From positions 41,063,445 through 41,127,444 of the forward strand of contig OX352772.1 of NCBI GenBank assembly GCA_947095535.1: DNA of 64,000 bases, read 5' to 3'. Position numbers and translations under genes: made by a program. The notes under the pieces are model-generated. The model searched no databases. It saw only the letters and a list, made by a program, of their open reading frames with translations, and was not told where the DNA came from. This document shows positions 9,001 through 19,880 of this stretch, piece by piece. Origin of the DNA: Poecilobothrus nobilitatus. Lineage: Eukaryota; Arthropoda; Insecta; Diptera; Dolichopodidae. Position 1 is the first letter of the stretch. Each line of letters starts with the position of its first letter.

Positions 9001-10690
9001 ATGAATGCTGCAGAAATATTCGAATATTTGAAGAATAATGGCGTGGATGAGGATTCAGCCACAAAATTAAAAGGTTTGTAAATATACTTATGTATTATTT
9101 AATTTGTTTTAAATATACTTATATATAAGTTTCTATTATAAAAACTGTAGGTGAATTAAAATAAAGAAATAAAATTTAGTTATTGAAATAACTTCCAAAT
9201 AAATTTTAGTTACAGTCAATATTGGATAATACATCGTTGAGTGGATTTACAAATTATTATTATAGCTATAACAATATTTTTTTTTGCATACATACCTACA
9301 TAAAACTAGCTGATTTTTTTTTATTTTTTAAGAAAGCTTTTTATTTATTATTTTTGTTATTTATTATAAAAATTTTAAAAATATCACACCAGAATTAGTG
9401 ACAATCAGTCGACTAAAAGTATTGTTGTTTTTTTTTTGTAGTAAATAATATATGTATGTAAAGTAAATAATATGGTATGAATTAATTTAATTGTATTTTG
9501 ATAGTAAGAATTATTTATTTTGTTTTTAATTGATTTTGCATTCTACCATTTTTCTTTTTTTTTATAAGTAAAACTAAGTCTTTATATACAAAATTGACTG
9601 TACTTGAGTAGTTGAATTATATTTTGTTCTTCATAGCTAGATTCAAGTAGCTCCAACTAGAATAATTTAACTAATCTAAATGTAAGAAAAGCTGTAGGAA
9701 CTAGAATCTTATTTTAGTATTTTCATAGTATTATATAATAAATTAGTATATAGTTATACATACATAATTAACTAAAAAAAAAGAAGTTTGTGTTTAGTCG
9801 CATTGTATTACATATTACGTTGGAATGCGTGGTGTTTACTCTATACAATATAATATAGGAAATAAAATCATTGTTTAAATTTGTTAAGGTGAAGTAAAAC
9901 AAAATTTTTAAAAAATTGTAAAATTTGAATCAGTTTTTAATTATGTATCTATATTTGTCTATATAACATACATACTTACATATGTACATTATTTAATTCA
10001 TTTGAAATTTAATGCATTTTTAGATATTATTTAGATTAATCGATAGGTAAAATAAATATTCCATCGTAATTTTTTTAATCAAGTTAAACGACTAGAGATA
10101 CAGAACTTAGTTTTCTGTTTATTCGAAAATCAACTGTTTTCATAGTGAAGTGTAATAAATTTTCCACAGAGCAGTATGTAGAGATAATTGGAGCTACTAA
10201 ATAATTATGTACCGGGTACCTATACACTTCTTTTTATTTTTTATATTCATTTTATTATTATTTTTAAATATTTTTTTTCCAATAAGTACTCTATTATTTT
10301 TTAAATTTGTGTGCATTCATTTTTAAAAATGCATTAAAATGTAAAAGTTATACGTTTAATATGAGAAATAATTATTAAATATAAATATTTAACTTCAATA
10401 TAGACGTAATATGATAAAATATACCTATTATTATATTCTTAGATGCATGAAGCGAAAATGTACCAAAACACAATATTGAAGTTACATGTTTTATCTGCAA
10501 AAGGTTGTTTTTCATATTTAACCGACTTCGCCATCATTTTGAGTTACATAAAAACTATCTCGGAAAAAAAAATAGCAATGCAAAAATTATATGTGTTGAA
10601 AACAACTGTATGCGTACTTTTGCATTGTTTTCATCCTTTAAAAGGCATATCTTAAAAAATCATCAGAAAAATTTTGTTATAAATAATTCA
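9001..10690 (+). pseudogene. SAM-like exon plus C2H2 zinc-finger exon, truncated by gypsy A
   Basis: Exon 1 (9001-9073) encodes MNAAEIFEYLKNNGVDEDS and ends in AAAG before GTTTGT; the sequence resembles the first helix of a SAM domain. After about 1.37 kb a TTCTTAG acceptor (10441-10442) opens an exon whose phase fits, but a TGA occurs at 10448-10450. Beyond that stop the frame encodes two C2H2 fingers (CFICKRLFFIF with HHFELH, then CVENNCMRTFALF with HILKNH). The frame then runs straight into the gypsy A RT sequence at about 10691. The middle of the SAM domain is not visible. Function is unknown; the domain mix is seen in insect genes and in transposon-carried genes. Confidence 0.45.
9074..10442. 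other. Intron-like AT-rich DNA
   Basis: This lies between the SAM-like exon donor and the zinc-finger exon acceptor. No coding sequence was recognised. It contains poly(T) runs and a few ctagatt/ctccaactag motifs around 9640-9700. Confidence 0.4.
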
Positions 10691-11700
10691 ATTGAATATG
10701 TCCCTTCCCTTCAATATTTCACTACTCTAGATTTAGCAAAAGGTTATCAACAAATAATGATAAAAGAAGAGGATAGAAAAAAGACAGCTTTCGTCACTCC
10801 TTTAGGATTTTAGGAAATTAATAGAATGCTATTTGGTTTAAAGAATGCTCCAGCTACGTTTCAAAGACTGATAAATGATATTTTAAGAAATCAAATAAAT
10901 AAAAACTGTGTAGTATATTTAGACGACATTTTAATATTTAGTACTTTTCTTAGAACATATAAAAGCTATTTCAGAAATTTTTAAAATATTAGAGGAAAAA
11001 GAATTAAAAGTATAAATTGATAAATGTAATTTTTTGAAAAAGGAAACAGAATTTTTAGGTCATATTTTAACGAATGAAGGGATGAAACCTAACCCTATAA
11101 AATAAAAGTTATAGAAAAATTAGAAATCCGAAAAACACAAAAACAAATAAAAAGTTTTTTAGGTTTAACAGGATATTACAGAAAGTTCGTGAAAAACTAC
11201 GCAAAAATAGCTCAACCCATTACTAAATATTTAAAGAAAGATACAAGGATAAATTTAAAAGATTCAAATTATAGTGAAGTATTTGAGAAATTAAAGAAAT
11301 TAATAGTAAGCCATCCTATATTAAAATACCCAAATTTTGAAAAACCTTTTACACTTATTACGGACGCCTCCAACTATGCTATTGGAGCAGTATTATCTCA
11401 AGAGGGACATCCTGTCTGTTTTGCATCTCGAACTCTAAATAATCACGAGATAAATTACTCAGCAACAGATAACGAATTCTTAGCTATAATGTGGTCAGTT
11501 AATTATTTTAGACTATAAATTTACGGTAGTAAATTCAAAATTTTCACTGATCACCAACCAATAAAGTTTCTACACGCAAAATATAAAGGTAAAGATGTAT
11601 CACCTAGACACCAAAGGTGGTTACTAAAATTAGGAGAATACACGTTTGAGATTGAGTATTTGAAAGGAAAAGAAAACAAAGTGGCTGATTTTCTTAGTAG
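10691..11700 (+). pseudogene. Gypsy A pol: reverse transcriptase and RNase H
   Basis: The RT opens at FTTLDLAKGYQQIMI and continues through FVTPLGF to a TAG (10811-10813), then resumes with [15 protein letters not shown] and YLDD (about 10916-10927). Frameshifts near 10950 and stops near 11015 and 11100 break the thumb. From 11189 the connection and RNase H read openly (FLGLTGYYRKFVKNYAKIAQ just upstream, then [27 protein letters not shown]) to TAA at 11516-11518. The same frame resumes with FTDHQPIKFL and ends at VADFLSR (about 11700). The catalytic YLDD and the first RNase H Asp are present, but the frame is broken at least five times. Confidence 0.8.
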
Positions 11701-13245
11701 AATTCATTCACACAAAGAAATGACAACAACAGAAAACGAACATAAAACAATATCAGATAATGAAGAGGAAAAAGAATCTGAATTAGACTTATTATTCAAT
11801 ATTGAAAATTAAACTAATATAATAGAATTAATCTCACATAAACGTCCTTTTGAAAATAAAATTAATAAAAAATTAGAAAGACTTCCAAAAATAAAATCAT
11901 TAAAGAAACGAAAAATAACACCTATTAATTCAGTTTGGTCACAACCTGAAACCATAGAAAGAATGAGGAAATTCGCTCATATAAAACCACGTGAAAAGGA
12001 AATAAATATCTTAGAAGAAGATAATAATAGTATTACAATGGCAACTATACATTCTGCAGAAGAAGAATTATTAGACCATATTCCAATTAAGGAAGAAATA
12101 GTTAATAAATACAAAACTCAAATAATATTAACTAAGAAGAAACAATTTTAGGTAGGAAAGTTATTTACATAGCAGAGTACGATTTATATTTAAAGGAATG
12201 ATAGGTATATACTCAGAATTACCTGATTCTCAGTATAATATAGTACAGAAAAAAAATTAGAGAAATGTATTCAGGTATTACACAAGTAAAATTTATTAAA
12301 TGTTCATTCAGAGCTGAAGAGGTAAAAACGGAAACCGAAGCAATAAAACAAATATAATTTTATCATATTAGGGAAAGCATTCATTCAGGTATACAAGAGA
12401 CGTATAATCAAATTAAGAAAAAAATTTATTACCCTAACTTATTAGAACTAATACAAATAGTAATTAATCAATGTGATATTTGCAAGGAAGCCAAATATGA
12501 TCGCAAACCCATAAAACCAAAATTTAAGAGTACAGAAACACCACCGGGAATAAATGAAATAATACACATCGATACATATGTGAATATGAAAAATAGTTTT
12601 TTAACAGTAATAGATAAATTCTCAAAGTTCAGTTCCGCATATTATTTAACAGATAGAAATCATCTAACTATATTAGAAAAATTAGCAGAACATTTTGCAA
12701 GAGTAGGTAAAGCTAAGAAAATCATTACAGACAATGAATTCAAAACTATACACATTAAAGAATTTTTAAAAGAAGGTATAAATTTACATTTATCCAAACC
12801 TAATAGTCACACAGGCAATTCAGATATAGAAAGATTTCATAACACAATTGCAGAAAAATTTAGGATTCTAAAATTAATAAAAAAAGAAATTTTAACTAAT
12901 AGATTAATACAACAAGCAGTACGAAATTATAATGATAAGTTCCATTCAGCAATAAAAAATACGCCTAACGATGTGCAAAGTTTTAAAGTAAATTTAGAAA
13001 AAATAAAATTAAATATAGTAAGTTGTAAAGAAAAAGCTAGGGAAAAAGCTAATGTTAAAAGAGAAGAATATGAGGAAGATAGATCAGAAGGTTTTATAAA
13101 AAATTATAGGACAGTTAGACATAAAAAAGTACCCAAATATAGGAAAGCCAAATTAAAAGATATCTATCATTCTGATATTAAAAGAACATATAAATTTACA
13201 GATAATAGTTTGAATGTTGATATGTTGTCTATTAATAACGCCTAG
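11701..13245 (+). pseudogene. Gypsy A pol: linker and integrase
   Basis: After the RNase H a charged linker leads to the integrase. The HHCC zinc domain is visible between about 12364 and 12500 (H and H in HIRESIH, CDICKEA). It is followed by the catalytic core with Asp in HIDTYV (12565 region), Asp in IITDNEFK, and Glu in NSDIERFH. The core and C-terminal part (12580-13245) are open. The linker has frame breaks near 11810, 12150 and 12355. Catalytic residues look intact although the polyprotein cannot be made as written. The core sequence differs clearly from that of the second gypsy at 20769-21368. Confidence 0.8.
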
Positions 13246-13486
13246 TAACGGACGTTTAATAATACAAGACATCAAAGACAATACAGGATTCACAGTAATC
13301 AAATTAGAAGTAATAAAAATTGTTACTAGTACAGACATTATATTACATATAATAAACCCACAAGAAATTATAGACATAGTAAAGAGTATGACAATAAATA
13401 TAGAAAATCTTAAAATAGAAAACCAACAATTATTAATGACAGAATTAGAAGACATAAAGAACAAAATACAAGTTAACAACCGTTAA
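13214..13486 (+). pseudogene. Gypsy A env, N-terminal stub
   Basis: This overlaps the end of pol in another frame, the usual position of errantivirus env. It has a hydrophobic start (MLICCLLITPSNG), a strand ending GFTVIKLE, and a charged helix-like stretch. The frame stops at 13486, well before any furin site, fusion peptide or membrane anchor, so most of env is deleted. Identification rests on position and the secretory-type start. Confidence 0.5.
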
Positions 13487-14877
13487 CCTTTCAAATTTCA
13501 ATAATTTTAAATTAATAATGTTTTTATAATTTTGTAACAAATTTCGGACATTCACACTAAAATCATATTAAATGCTTACGATGCATTTCGTAATAAAAAA
13601 ATTATCTACGCGGCGTATTTGTGCAGGTAGAATGAATAATTAATATTAAAATAAATTTTACTTCTTAATTAATTTCTGAAAAGAAAGGTTTAGAATTTTT
13701 TATATAAAATATTATTTGTAAAATTATTTGTATTAATAAAAAAAATCTGTAAATTAAAATAAATAAAAAAACTATTGTTAAACAATAAAAAAAAAATCAA
13801 AAAAACTAGTACTAGTATAAAAACAATTTAAAATCAAAAAATAAAGAAAAAAAAATAAAATAACATAAAAAAAATTAAAAATAAAAGAAAAAACAGGCCT
13901 AAAAAATAATTAATTAAAATAAAAAAATAAAGAAATAAAAAATTTTTATAAAAAACGAAAAAACTTGGTACCAAGAAAATAAAATAAAAATAAAAAAAAA
14001 TCATTTAGTGATTAAAATGAGATAAATCAATTAAAGTTATAAATAAAAACACTATTTGTATCACGTGCTAAGAAGAAATCCAGCTTAAGGGGGTGGAAAC
14101 GAGGCCCCTTAGTAGAAAAATCAAGAAACTTTTCAAACAGGAGTCACCATCGCGGGAAAATTAATATCCCAGAAGCTTTGTTGACAGCCGCCAACTCCGG
14201 TGGAAAGAATCAAAGCGGTAGGTCACCTAATGGACTTAATAAGATCAATTATGCTCATGTAAGTCAGTGAAAATAAGAAAGAAAAAATTGAAAAAATAAA
14301 ATAAATTTTTATATAAATTTTTGTGTACAAAATTAGTGGTTTTGTGATATAAAAAAAAGGAGATAAATTTTAACTTTAACGAGATATCTATTTTAACAAA
14401 TTTTTGAAAATATTAAATCATTAAAATTGCTTTTCCTTTATCTAAAATAGTCATTAAAAAAATTTTATTAATAAACGATAAAAAAATTTACAAATAAATA
14501 AAAACATATTATTACAAAAAAATTTTAATAAAATACAATATCGTGATCAAGCCTTCTCGTCGACACTTGAGGTGAGGCTGCCTCAAGCACGATATTACAT
14601 AAAAAACAAAAAAAAAATATTTTTTTATAAGATAAAGGAAAAGATTATACAAATTCATTTTTTGAAAGAAAAAAATTTTTTTTTATTCCATACATAAAAT
14701 AAAAATTAAATACTTTTTTACTATAAGAATTAAAATAAATAGAATTAATATTTAATATTAAGTAAATTTTATTAGAAAAGTTTTTTTATATAGAATATTA
14801 TAAAATATTTTGCTTATTTAAAATGAAAAATAAAAAAAATATAAATTAAAAGAATTTAAAAATTAAAATTTTGGATC
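13487..14877. other. Non-coding region after gypsy A
   Basis: No ORF. Extremely A-rich DNA from 13680 to 14040 gives way to a block of balanced base composition at about 14065-14280 (for example ggaaacgaggccccttag, and gccgccaactccggtggaaag near 14190). A-rich DNA with a nested hairpin follows (separate entry). It could hold the 3' untranslated region and LTR of gypsy A; no second copy was found in the window to test that. Confidence 0.4.
14431..14643. repeat. Nested inverted repeats with a GC-rich hairpin core
   Basis: Three sets of arms are nested. The outer arms are CTTTTCCTTTATCT near 14432-14445 and AGATAAAGGAAAAG near 14629-14642. The middle arms are AATATCGTG 14537-14545 and CACGATATT 14588-14596. 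The inner arms are CTTGAGG 14566-14572 and CCTCAAG 14581-14587. The inner two arms abut on the right side and are separated by about 20 nt on the left, giving a bulged stem. It may be a regulatory RNA fold or the end of a foldback or Helitron-like element. Confidence 0.5.
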
Positions 14878-15405
14878 TTAAGCTGTACACGAATTTTATA
14901 TTCGATTGTTGGATTATTTAAAAAAGCAACAATGATTTATTTATTTTATTTAATTATAGAACTTTATTTAATATTTTAATATTACAGTTAATCGTCTGGA
15001 ATGTTATTTAGAACTGAACTTATTTTGTACTTTCACAAGTATTTATACTACATCACAAGTATACTACTACATTAAAATATAATTACTAAATGATAAATAT
15101 TTACCTATTTCATCATTTAGTTTACAAAACTATTTATTACTTTATTTTCTAATTATTACAAAGATTCATGTTTTGATCCTGTTTATTCTTTATTTATAAA
15201 TTATTACTAAGTGATAAATACTTATTTAATCATTTAGTTTACAAAATTTGTTTTATTACTTTTACAAAGATTCATGTTTGATCGTGATAATATTGATCGT
15301 TTAGTTACATTTATTTATTTCCAATAATAAAGATCCTTTCTTTGTTATTATTTTATTATTTGTTATTTACTTTATTAGATATAGCTGTTAATTCTTCAGC
15401 ATATT
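14878..15405 (-). repeat. Inverted copy of the gypsy LTR-like segment
   Basis: Read on the minus strand, this is the same sequence as the env-tail/LTR segment at about 18960-19488 and its other copies (shared landmarks: gtgtacagctta, aaacaggatcaaaacatg, aaagaaaggatctttatt). It carries the longer aataaaataataac variant seen at 18.5 kb and 28.1 kb. It ends abruptly at 15405 against a 28-bp piece that matches the end of env 1 in plus orientation. The inverted placement points to rearrangement rather than simple insertion. Confidence 0.8.
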
Positions 15406-15430
15406 GTTATATTCAGCTTATAATATAACG

Positions 15431-15920
15431 TAATAATAATATAACAACAGACGCATCAAATGTAGCAATTGGTGCCGTCCTGTCACAGTGTAATCACCCT
15501 ATATCTTTTAAATCTGGAACTCTTAACAAACACGAGACCCAATATTCAACGATTGAGAAAGAGCTTTTAGCGATTGTATGGGCCACTCAACAATTCCGAC
15601 CACTTGTATGTTTAAATAGTTTAAAGGAACCTAATAGCAAACTTCAAAGATGGAAAATTAAATTGAATGAGTTCGATTTCAACATGGAATACGTTAAAGG
15701 GAGAGAAAATAATGTCGCAGATTATCTATCTAGAATGGAAAACGTCGAAATTGAAAATAGTAATGAGAATGCATCTAAACAATATGAATTTTTTAATTCT
15801 GAAAATCAAAAAGATGTTGTCAGTGTCATTAACGCAGAAGTAATGTCAACTGATGCTACAATACATAGTGCTCAAGAAGATTCATCTGATTTAATTTTTA
15901 TTACTGAGAAGCCCATATAA
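15431..15920 (+). pseudogene. Gypsy B pol: RNase H fragment
   Basis: The frame enters mid-domain at [15 protein letters not shown] and goes through [17 protein letters not shown]. It then skips the rest of the RNase H fold ([17 protein letters not shown] follows directly, suggesting an internal deletion near 15610) and ends [12 protein letters not shown]. The tail reads [13 protein letters not shown] and then ITEKPI before TAA at 15918-15920. Gag, protease and RT are absent. The last 28 bp also begin the tandemly repeated unit. Confidence 0.7.
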
Positions 15921-15992
15921 GTCTCTTTAAAAATCAAATTTATTTGAAGGAGGGTACTAAGGAATGTATCAAATTAAAAATAGTGCATAAAA

Positions 15993-16308
15993 GATCAACA
16001 TCATTAACTCATATAACAATACTATTCACTCAACCACAAAACTAAAACCGATTGATTTCCTTACAAAGAATTATAATAAAACAGACATAGAAAATTTGAA
16101 AACCAAATTTGAAAGCGAAAAAATAAAACGTATTGAAAAATTTAATAAAAATAGAAACGATAATTTTGAACTTACCCAAAATATTGTCAAAAATAGACAA
16201 ATAGCAAAAAATAGCACTAAATACAAAAGACTGAAAAATTACTTAAAACAAAACGATTATACTATCGACCACAGTAACGAAATACAAAATACTATAAAAC
16301 GCAGTTAA
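15993..16308 (+). pseudogene. Gypsy B integrase, C-terminal remnant (unit 1)
   Basis: After a joint at about 15993 (gtgcataaaa fused to tcaacatcattaac) the sequence matches the end of integrase in units 2 and 3, from IINSYNNTIHSTTKLKP to QNTIKRS. The catalytic core is missing through an internal deletion of about 560 bp relative to unit 2. Confidence 0.75.
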
Positions 16309-16348
16309 AACGCAAATATAAACATCAAATTAATTTTTTTTTTCAGAA

Positions 16349-17917
16349 ATGATTCGCATGATTGTTTTTCTAACCTCTTTCTGGATAATTATCAATGAAG
16401 CTCAGAAGGTGGAAATCACACCAATATACATCGAACATTGCTATTCTGTATTAAAACTGGAAGAAAGACCTATAGGAGACAGTTATGCTAAAATCTTACA
16501 TATTATAGATTTAAGAGAATTTGAAAACGTACTTGATCTTTTAAAAACAAACATAAAGAGAATATCATTAATTGATAGTGACTCAAATTTTAATTTGCTA
16601 GAAAAGGAAATGAAAATATTAGAGAATAATATAAAAAGTCTTATACCTCATACTCATAGAAGTAAAAGAGGTCTTATAAACATCGCGGGAAATGCGTTAA
16701 AGTTTCTCGCAGGAGCAATGGATCCTGAAGATGCAAATTAAATTTATGGTCATTTAGAAAATTTGAATACATATACCAAACAACTAGTTGACCAGTCAAA
16801 CAAACAAATAGTAATTAATCACCAAATAACGAACTCAATTGAAGAAATAAAAAATCATATTAACGGACAAAAAACTAAGTTTGATAAATATTTTAGTAAT
16901 TCTATTAATATGTCAAAAGCAATTTTAAGAAAACTAAATGTATACCAATATGAAATTCAGACTTACGCCGCTATCTCACATTTAAATACACTAATTGACA
17001 AAAGAAAAGACAATATTTTACTTAGTAGACAAAACCTGTTAGCTCATGATATATTAAATATGGATGAAATACAAAAATTCAATATAACAATAAATATTTT
17101 ACCATTTATTAGAAATAGCGTAATTTTAAATGATGAAAATTCTATAATTTTTGCAATTCTTATGCCAGCATTTTCTAAAGAAAAATATTTTAACGCTCTC
17201 ATTCTTCCATTTCCAAATACAAAAAATGAACAATTAAGTATTGAAAACGAAAAGGTAAAGTAAATTATAAGTAAAGAAAATGTATTTAATTTTAACTTTA
17301 ATATAGTAAATAAAAACCAACTAAAATATCACAAAAATAAATGTATTCGTAACTTATTATCAAACCACAGTACTTGTAATTTTGTATTAAATAAAGAAAC
17401 AACTGTAGAAGAAGTAGAAACGGGTATAATTATAACAAAAAACATTGGCTTGACTCAAATGAAAAACGATTGTTCAAACCAAGAAATTGTTCTAAAGGGA
17501 AATAATTTAATAAAATTCTCGAATTGTAAAATCACAATTAATAATAATAAATTTGTAAATATTATAGAAAAAGTTGAGAGTCATATCATTATGCCCAGCT
17601 TAAATTTTAGTTTGATAGAAATAATTGAAAATGTAACTTTAGAAAATCTTAAAACTGAAAATATAAAAAACAGAGAAAGTATTGACTATGTTGAATTTAA
17701 ACATAATGCTGTCAGTTACTCATTTTCAGCAATTATTTTAATTATAATATTGGCAGTAATTCTAATTTTAAAGCTCGTTCTAACTATTCATAAAAATAAA
17801 ATTTTAGATGTAGTAAAATTATCGGGAGATTCAACTACCAACATTAATAAAGCCGATAGTGCTATGTTTTCCGAGACGGAAACTTCTAAGAGGGGAAGTG
17901 TTATATTCAGTTTATAA
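16349..17917 (+). pseudogene. Errantivirus env 1 (unit 1), interrupted
   Basis: Env is the envelope glycoprotein precursor of errantiviruses, related to baculovirus F-type fusion proteins. The N-part (16349-16741) has a hydrophobic signal-like start, a furin-type RSKR site and a fusion-peptide-like segment after it. A TAA at 16739-16741 ends it just past that segment. The middle part (16763-17263) is helical and hydrophilic and stops at a second TAA inside a 6-bp insertion. The C-part has a 20-residue hydrophobic anchor (about 17722-17790) and a short tail. All parts share one frame, so only stop codons interrupt it. It starts 40 bp after the integrase stop, next to a tttttttttcag splice-acceptor-like tract. 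Confidence 0.75.
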
Positions 17918-18033
17918 TATAACGTGGGAACTCAAAATATAGTTTTTCCCAGCTGTCATTTGACACCCTAATTAAAACATCTAGTTAAGTTCAACATAGT
18001 CCCAAATAAATATTTTGATAATTTTATTTTTGT
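17906..18033 (+). repeat. LTR-like start after env 1
   Basis: A purine tract (AAGAGGGGAAG) at the env 1 end is followed by tgttatattcag, a position where errantivirus 3' LTRs begin. About 120 bp later the sequence switches to a different env tail. It recurs in units 2 and 3 (22966-23095 and 27493-27622), and a 28-bp piece lies at 15406-15433. Interpreted as a truncated LTR. Confidence 0.5.
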
Positions 18034-19030
18034 AACAAGCAAAAATACTGACTAACAATAATTTAAGCTTTAGATTTATGTTTATGAAAAATGTAAGAAA
18101 TAAAATAAGAAAAATAAAGTTAGTTTTTAACAGGACTCTAAACGCTGAAGTTTATTATTTTAAAATTATATTTGAAATTAATAATAAAACTTATAAATAT
18201 GAACAAGGAAAAACAATAAATGAATTAAACTTGTCATAAAATATCATTAAAACAATTGTGACAATAGAAATTTAACTTTACCAGGTAACACATTAATAAA
18301 TTATAACAATTGTACATTGAAAATAGTAAATCAAGAATTTTCAAATATTAAAGAAATTATAAACCAAAGGGAGGTGTTATGTATATGCATACAAATACAC
18401 ATACAAATATAGATAATATACCTCTAAATTCAAAACAAGACAAATCATGTTTTGATAATAGATATGCTGAAGTATTAACAGCTATATCTAATAAAGTAAA
18501 TAACAAATAATAAAATAATAACAAAGAAAGGATCTTTATTATTGGAAATAAATAAATGGTTAAGCAAAAATGCTGACTAACAATAATTTAAGCTTTAGAT
18601 TTATGTTTATGAAAAATGTAAGAAATAAAATAAGAAAAATAAAGTTAGTTTTTAACATGACTCTAAACGCTGAAGTTTATTATTTTAAAATTATATTTGA
18701 AATTAATAATAAAACTTATAAATATGAACAAGGAAAAACAATAAATGAATTAAACTTGTCATAAAATATCATTAAAACAATAGAAATTTAACTTTACCAG
18801 GTAACACATTAATAAATTATAACAATTGTACATTGAAAATAGTAAATCAAGAATTTTCAAATATTAAAGAAATTATAAACCAAAGGGAGGAGTTATGTAT
18901 ATGCATACAAATACACATACAAATATAGATAATATACCTCTAAATTCAAAACAAGACAAATCATGTTTTGATAATAGATATGCTGAAGTATTAACAGCTA
19001 TATCTAATAAAGTAAATAACAAATAATAAC
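18034..19030 (+). pseudogene. Env 2 C-terminal fragment, tandemly duplicated (unit 1)
   Basis: A segment starting aagcaaaaat.ctgactaac occurs twice, at about 18034-18555 and 18563-19040. Each copy encodes a 64-residue frame (18570-18764 in the second), then pieces reading NTLINYNNCTLKIV and a cytoplasmic-tail-like end DNRYAEVLTAISNKVNNK. The NNC region aligns by eye with NNLIKFSNCKITINN in env 1, so this is the C-terminal part of a second, diverged env family. Frame breaks and the absence of an N-terminus make it a remnant. The two copies differ by small indels that match different units. Confidence 0.55.
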
Positions 19031-19040
19031 AAAGAAAGGA

Positions 19041-19489
19041 TCTTTATTATTGGAAATAAATAAATGTAACTAAACGATCAATATTATCATGATCAAACAT
19101 GAATCTTTGTAAAAGTAATAAAACAAATTTTGTAAACTAAAATGATTAAATAAGTATTTATCATTTAGTAATAATTTATAAATAAAGATTAAACAGGATC
19201 AAAACATGAATCTTTGTAATAATTAGAAAATAAAGTAATAAATAGTTTTGTAAACTAAATGATGAAATAGGTAAATATTTATCATTTAGTAATTATATTT
19301 TAATAGATAAAGATGTAGTATAAATACTTGTGAAAGTACAAAATAAGTTCAGTTCTAAATAACATTCCAGACGATTAACTGTAATATTAAAATATTAAAT
19401 AAAGTTCTATAATTAAATAAAATAAATAAATCATTGTTGTTTTTTTTAAATAATCCAACAATCGAATATAAAATTCGTGTACAGCTTAA
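19041..19489 (+). repeat. LTR-like segment (unit 1)
   Basis: About 450 bp following a polypurine tract (AAAGAAAGGA, 19031-19040) directly after the env 2 tail, as expected for a 3' LTR. It holds several aataaa signals and pairs of catttagta motifs. Copies lie at 23574-24022 and 28120-28569, and inverted at 14878-15405. A TG..CA boundary was not evident. Confidence 0.6.
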
Positions 19490-19845
19490 ACCTGGAGCAA
19501 TTTTTTGCAATTTCATATTTAAGGTTTTGACGTAAATATCTCGTATTGATAAGCTTTTGGAGCAAATCGGACAATCGCAAGTGGTAGTTTACTAGTGTAC
19601 TTTTTTAGTGTTTTACGAATATTTCGTAACAGAAAAATGTTATTTTTCTGTTATTTAGAAAATTGTTATTTAGTTAAATAAGAGGAACAACTTTGCCATG
19701 GAACATTTTTTTAATCCGATTAACTTTAACTTTTATTAAATTTTTTTTTGTCTAAGTCCAAATTTCATACATAATTTCAGTCCATATGCATTTATGTGAA
19801 CAATTTTTTTGTTTTTTTTTTATATCTATAAAAATTTATATACAT
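19490..19845. other. AT-rich spacer between LTR and Harbinger piece
   Basis: Identical spacers occur at about 24023-24378 and 28570-28925. The sequence contains a short inverted repeat (aacagaaaaatgttatttttctgttatt) near 19630. In unit 3 it continues into 400 bp of sequence before the Harbinger element; here it is joined directly to the Harbinger interior. No gene seen. Confidence 0.5.
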
Positions 19846-19880
19846 ACTTTATGCGATTTTTATGCGGTTTCCGCATATAA

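Larger units (their letters stand above)
10691..13486 (+). mobile_element. Gypsy/errantivirus A, 5'-truncated and degenerate
   Basis: The segment carries RT, RNase H, integrase and the beginning of env in the order of insect errantiviruses. Gag, protease and the first part of RT are missing; their place is taken by the zinc-finger exon. The env stops after about 90 codons. Nonsense codons and frameshifts are spread through RT and integrase, so this is an old, inactive copy. No matching LTR pair was found; 13487-14877 may include its 3' end. Confidence 0.75.
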
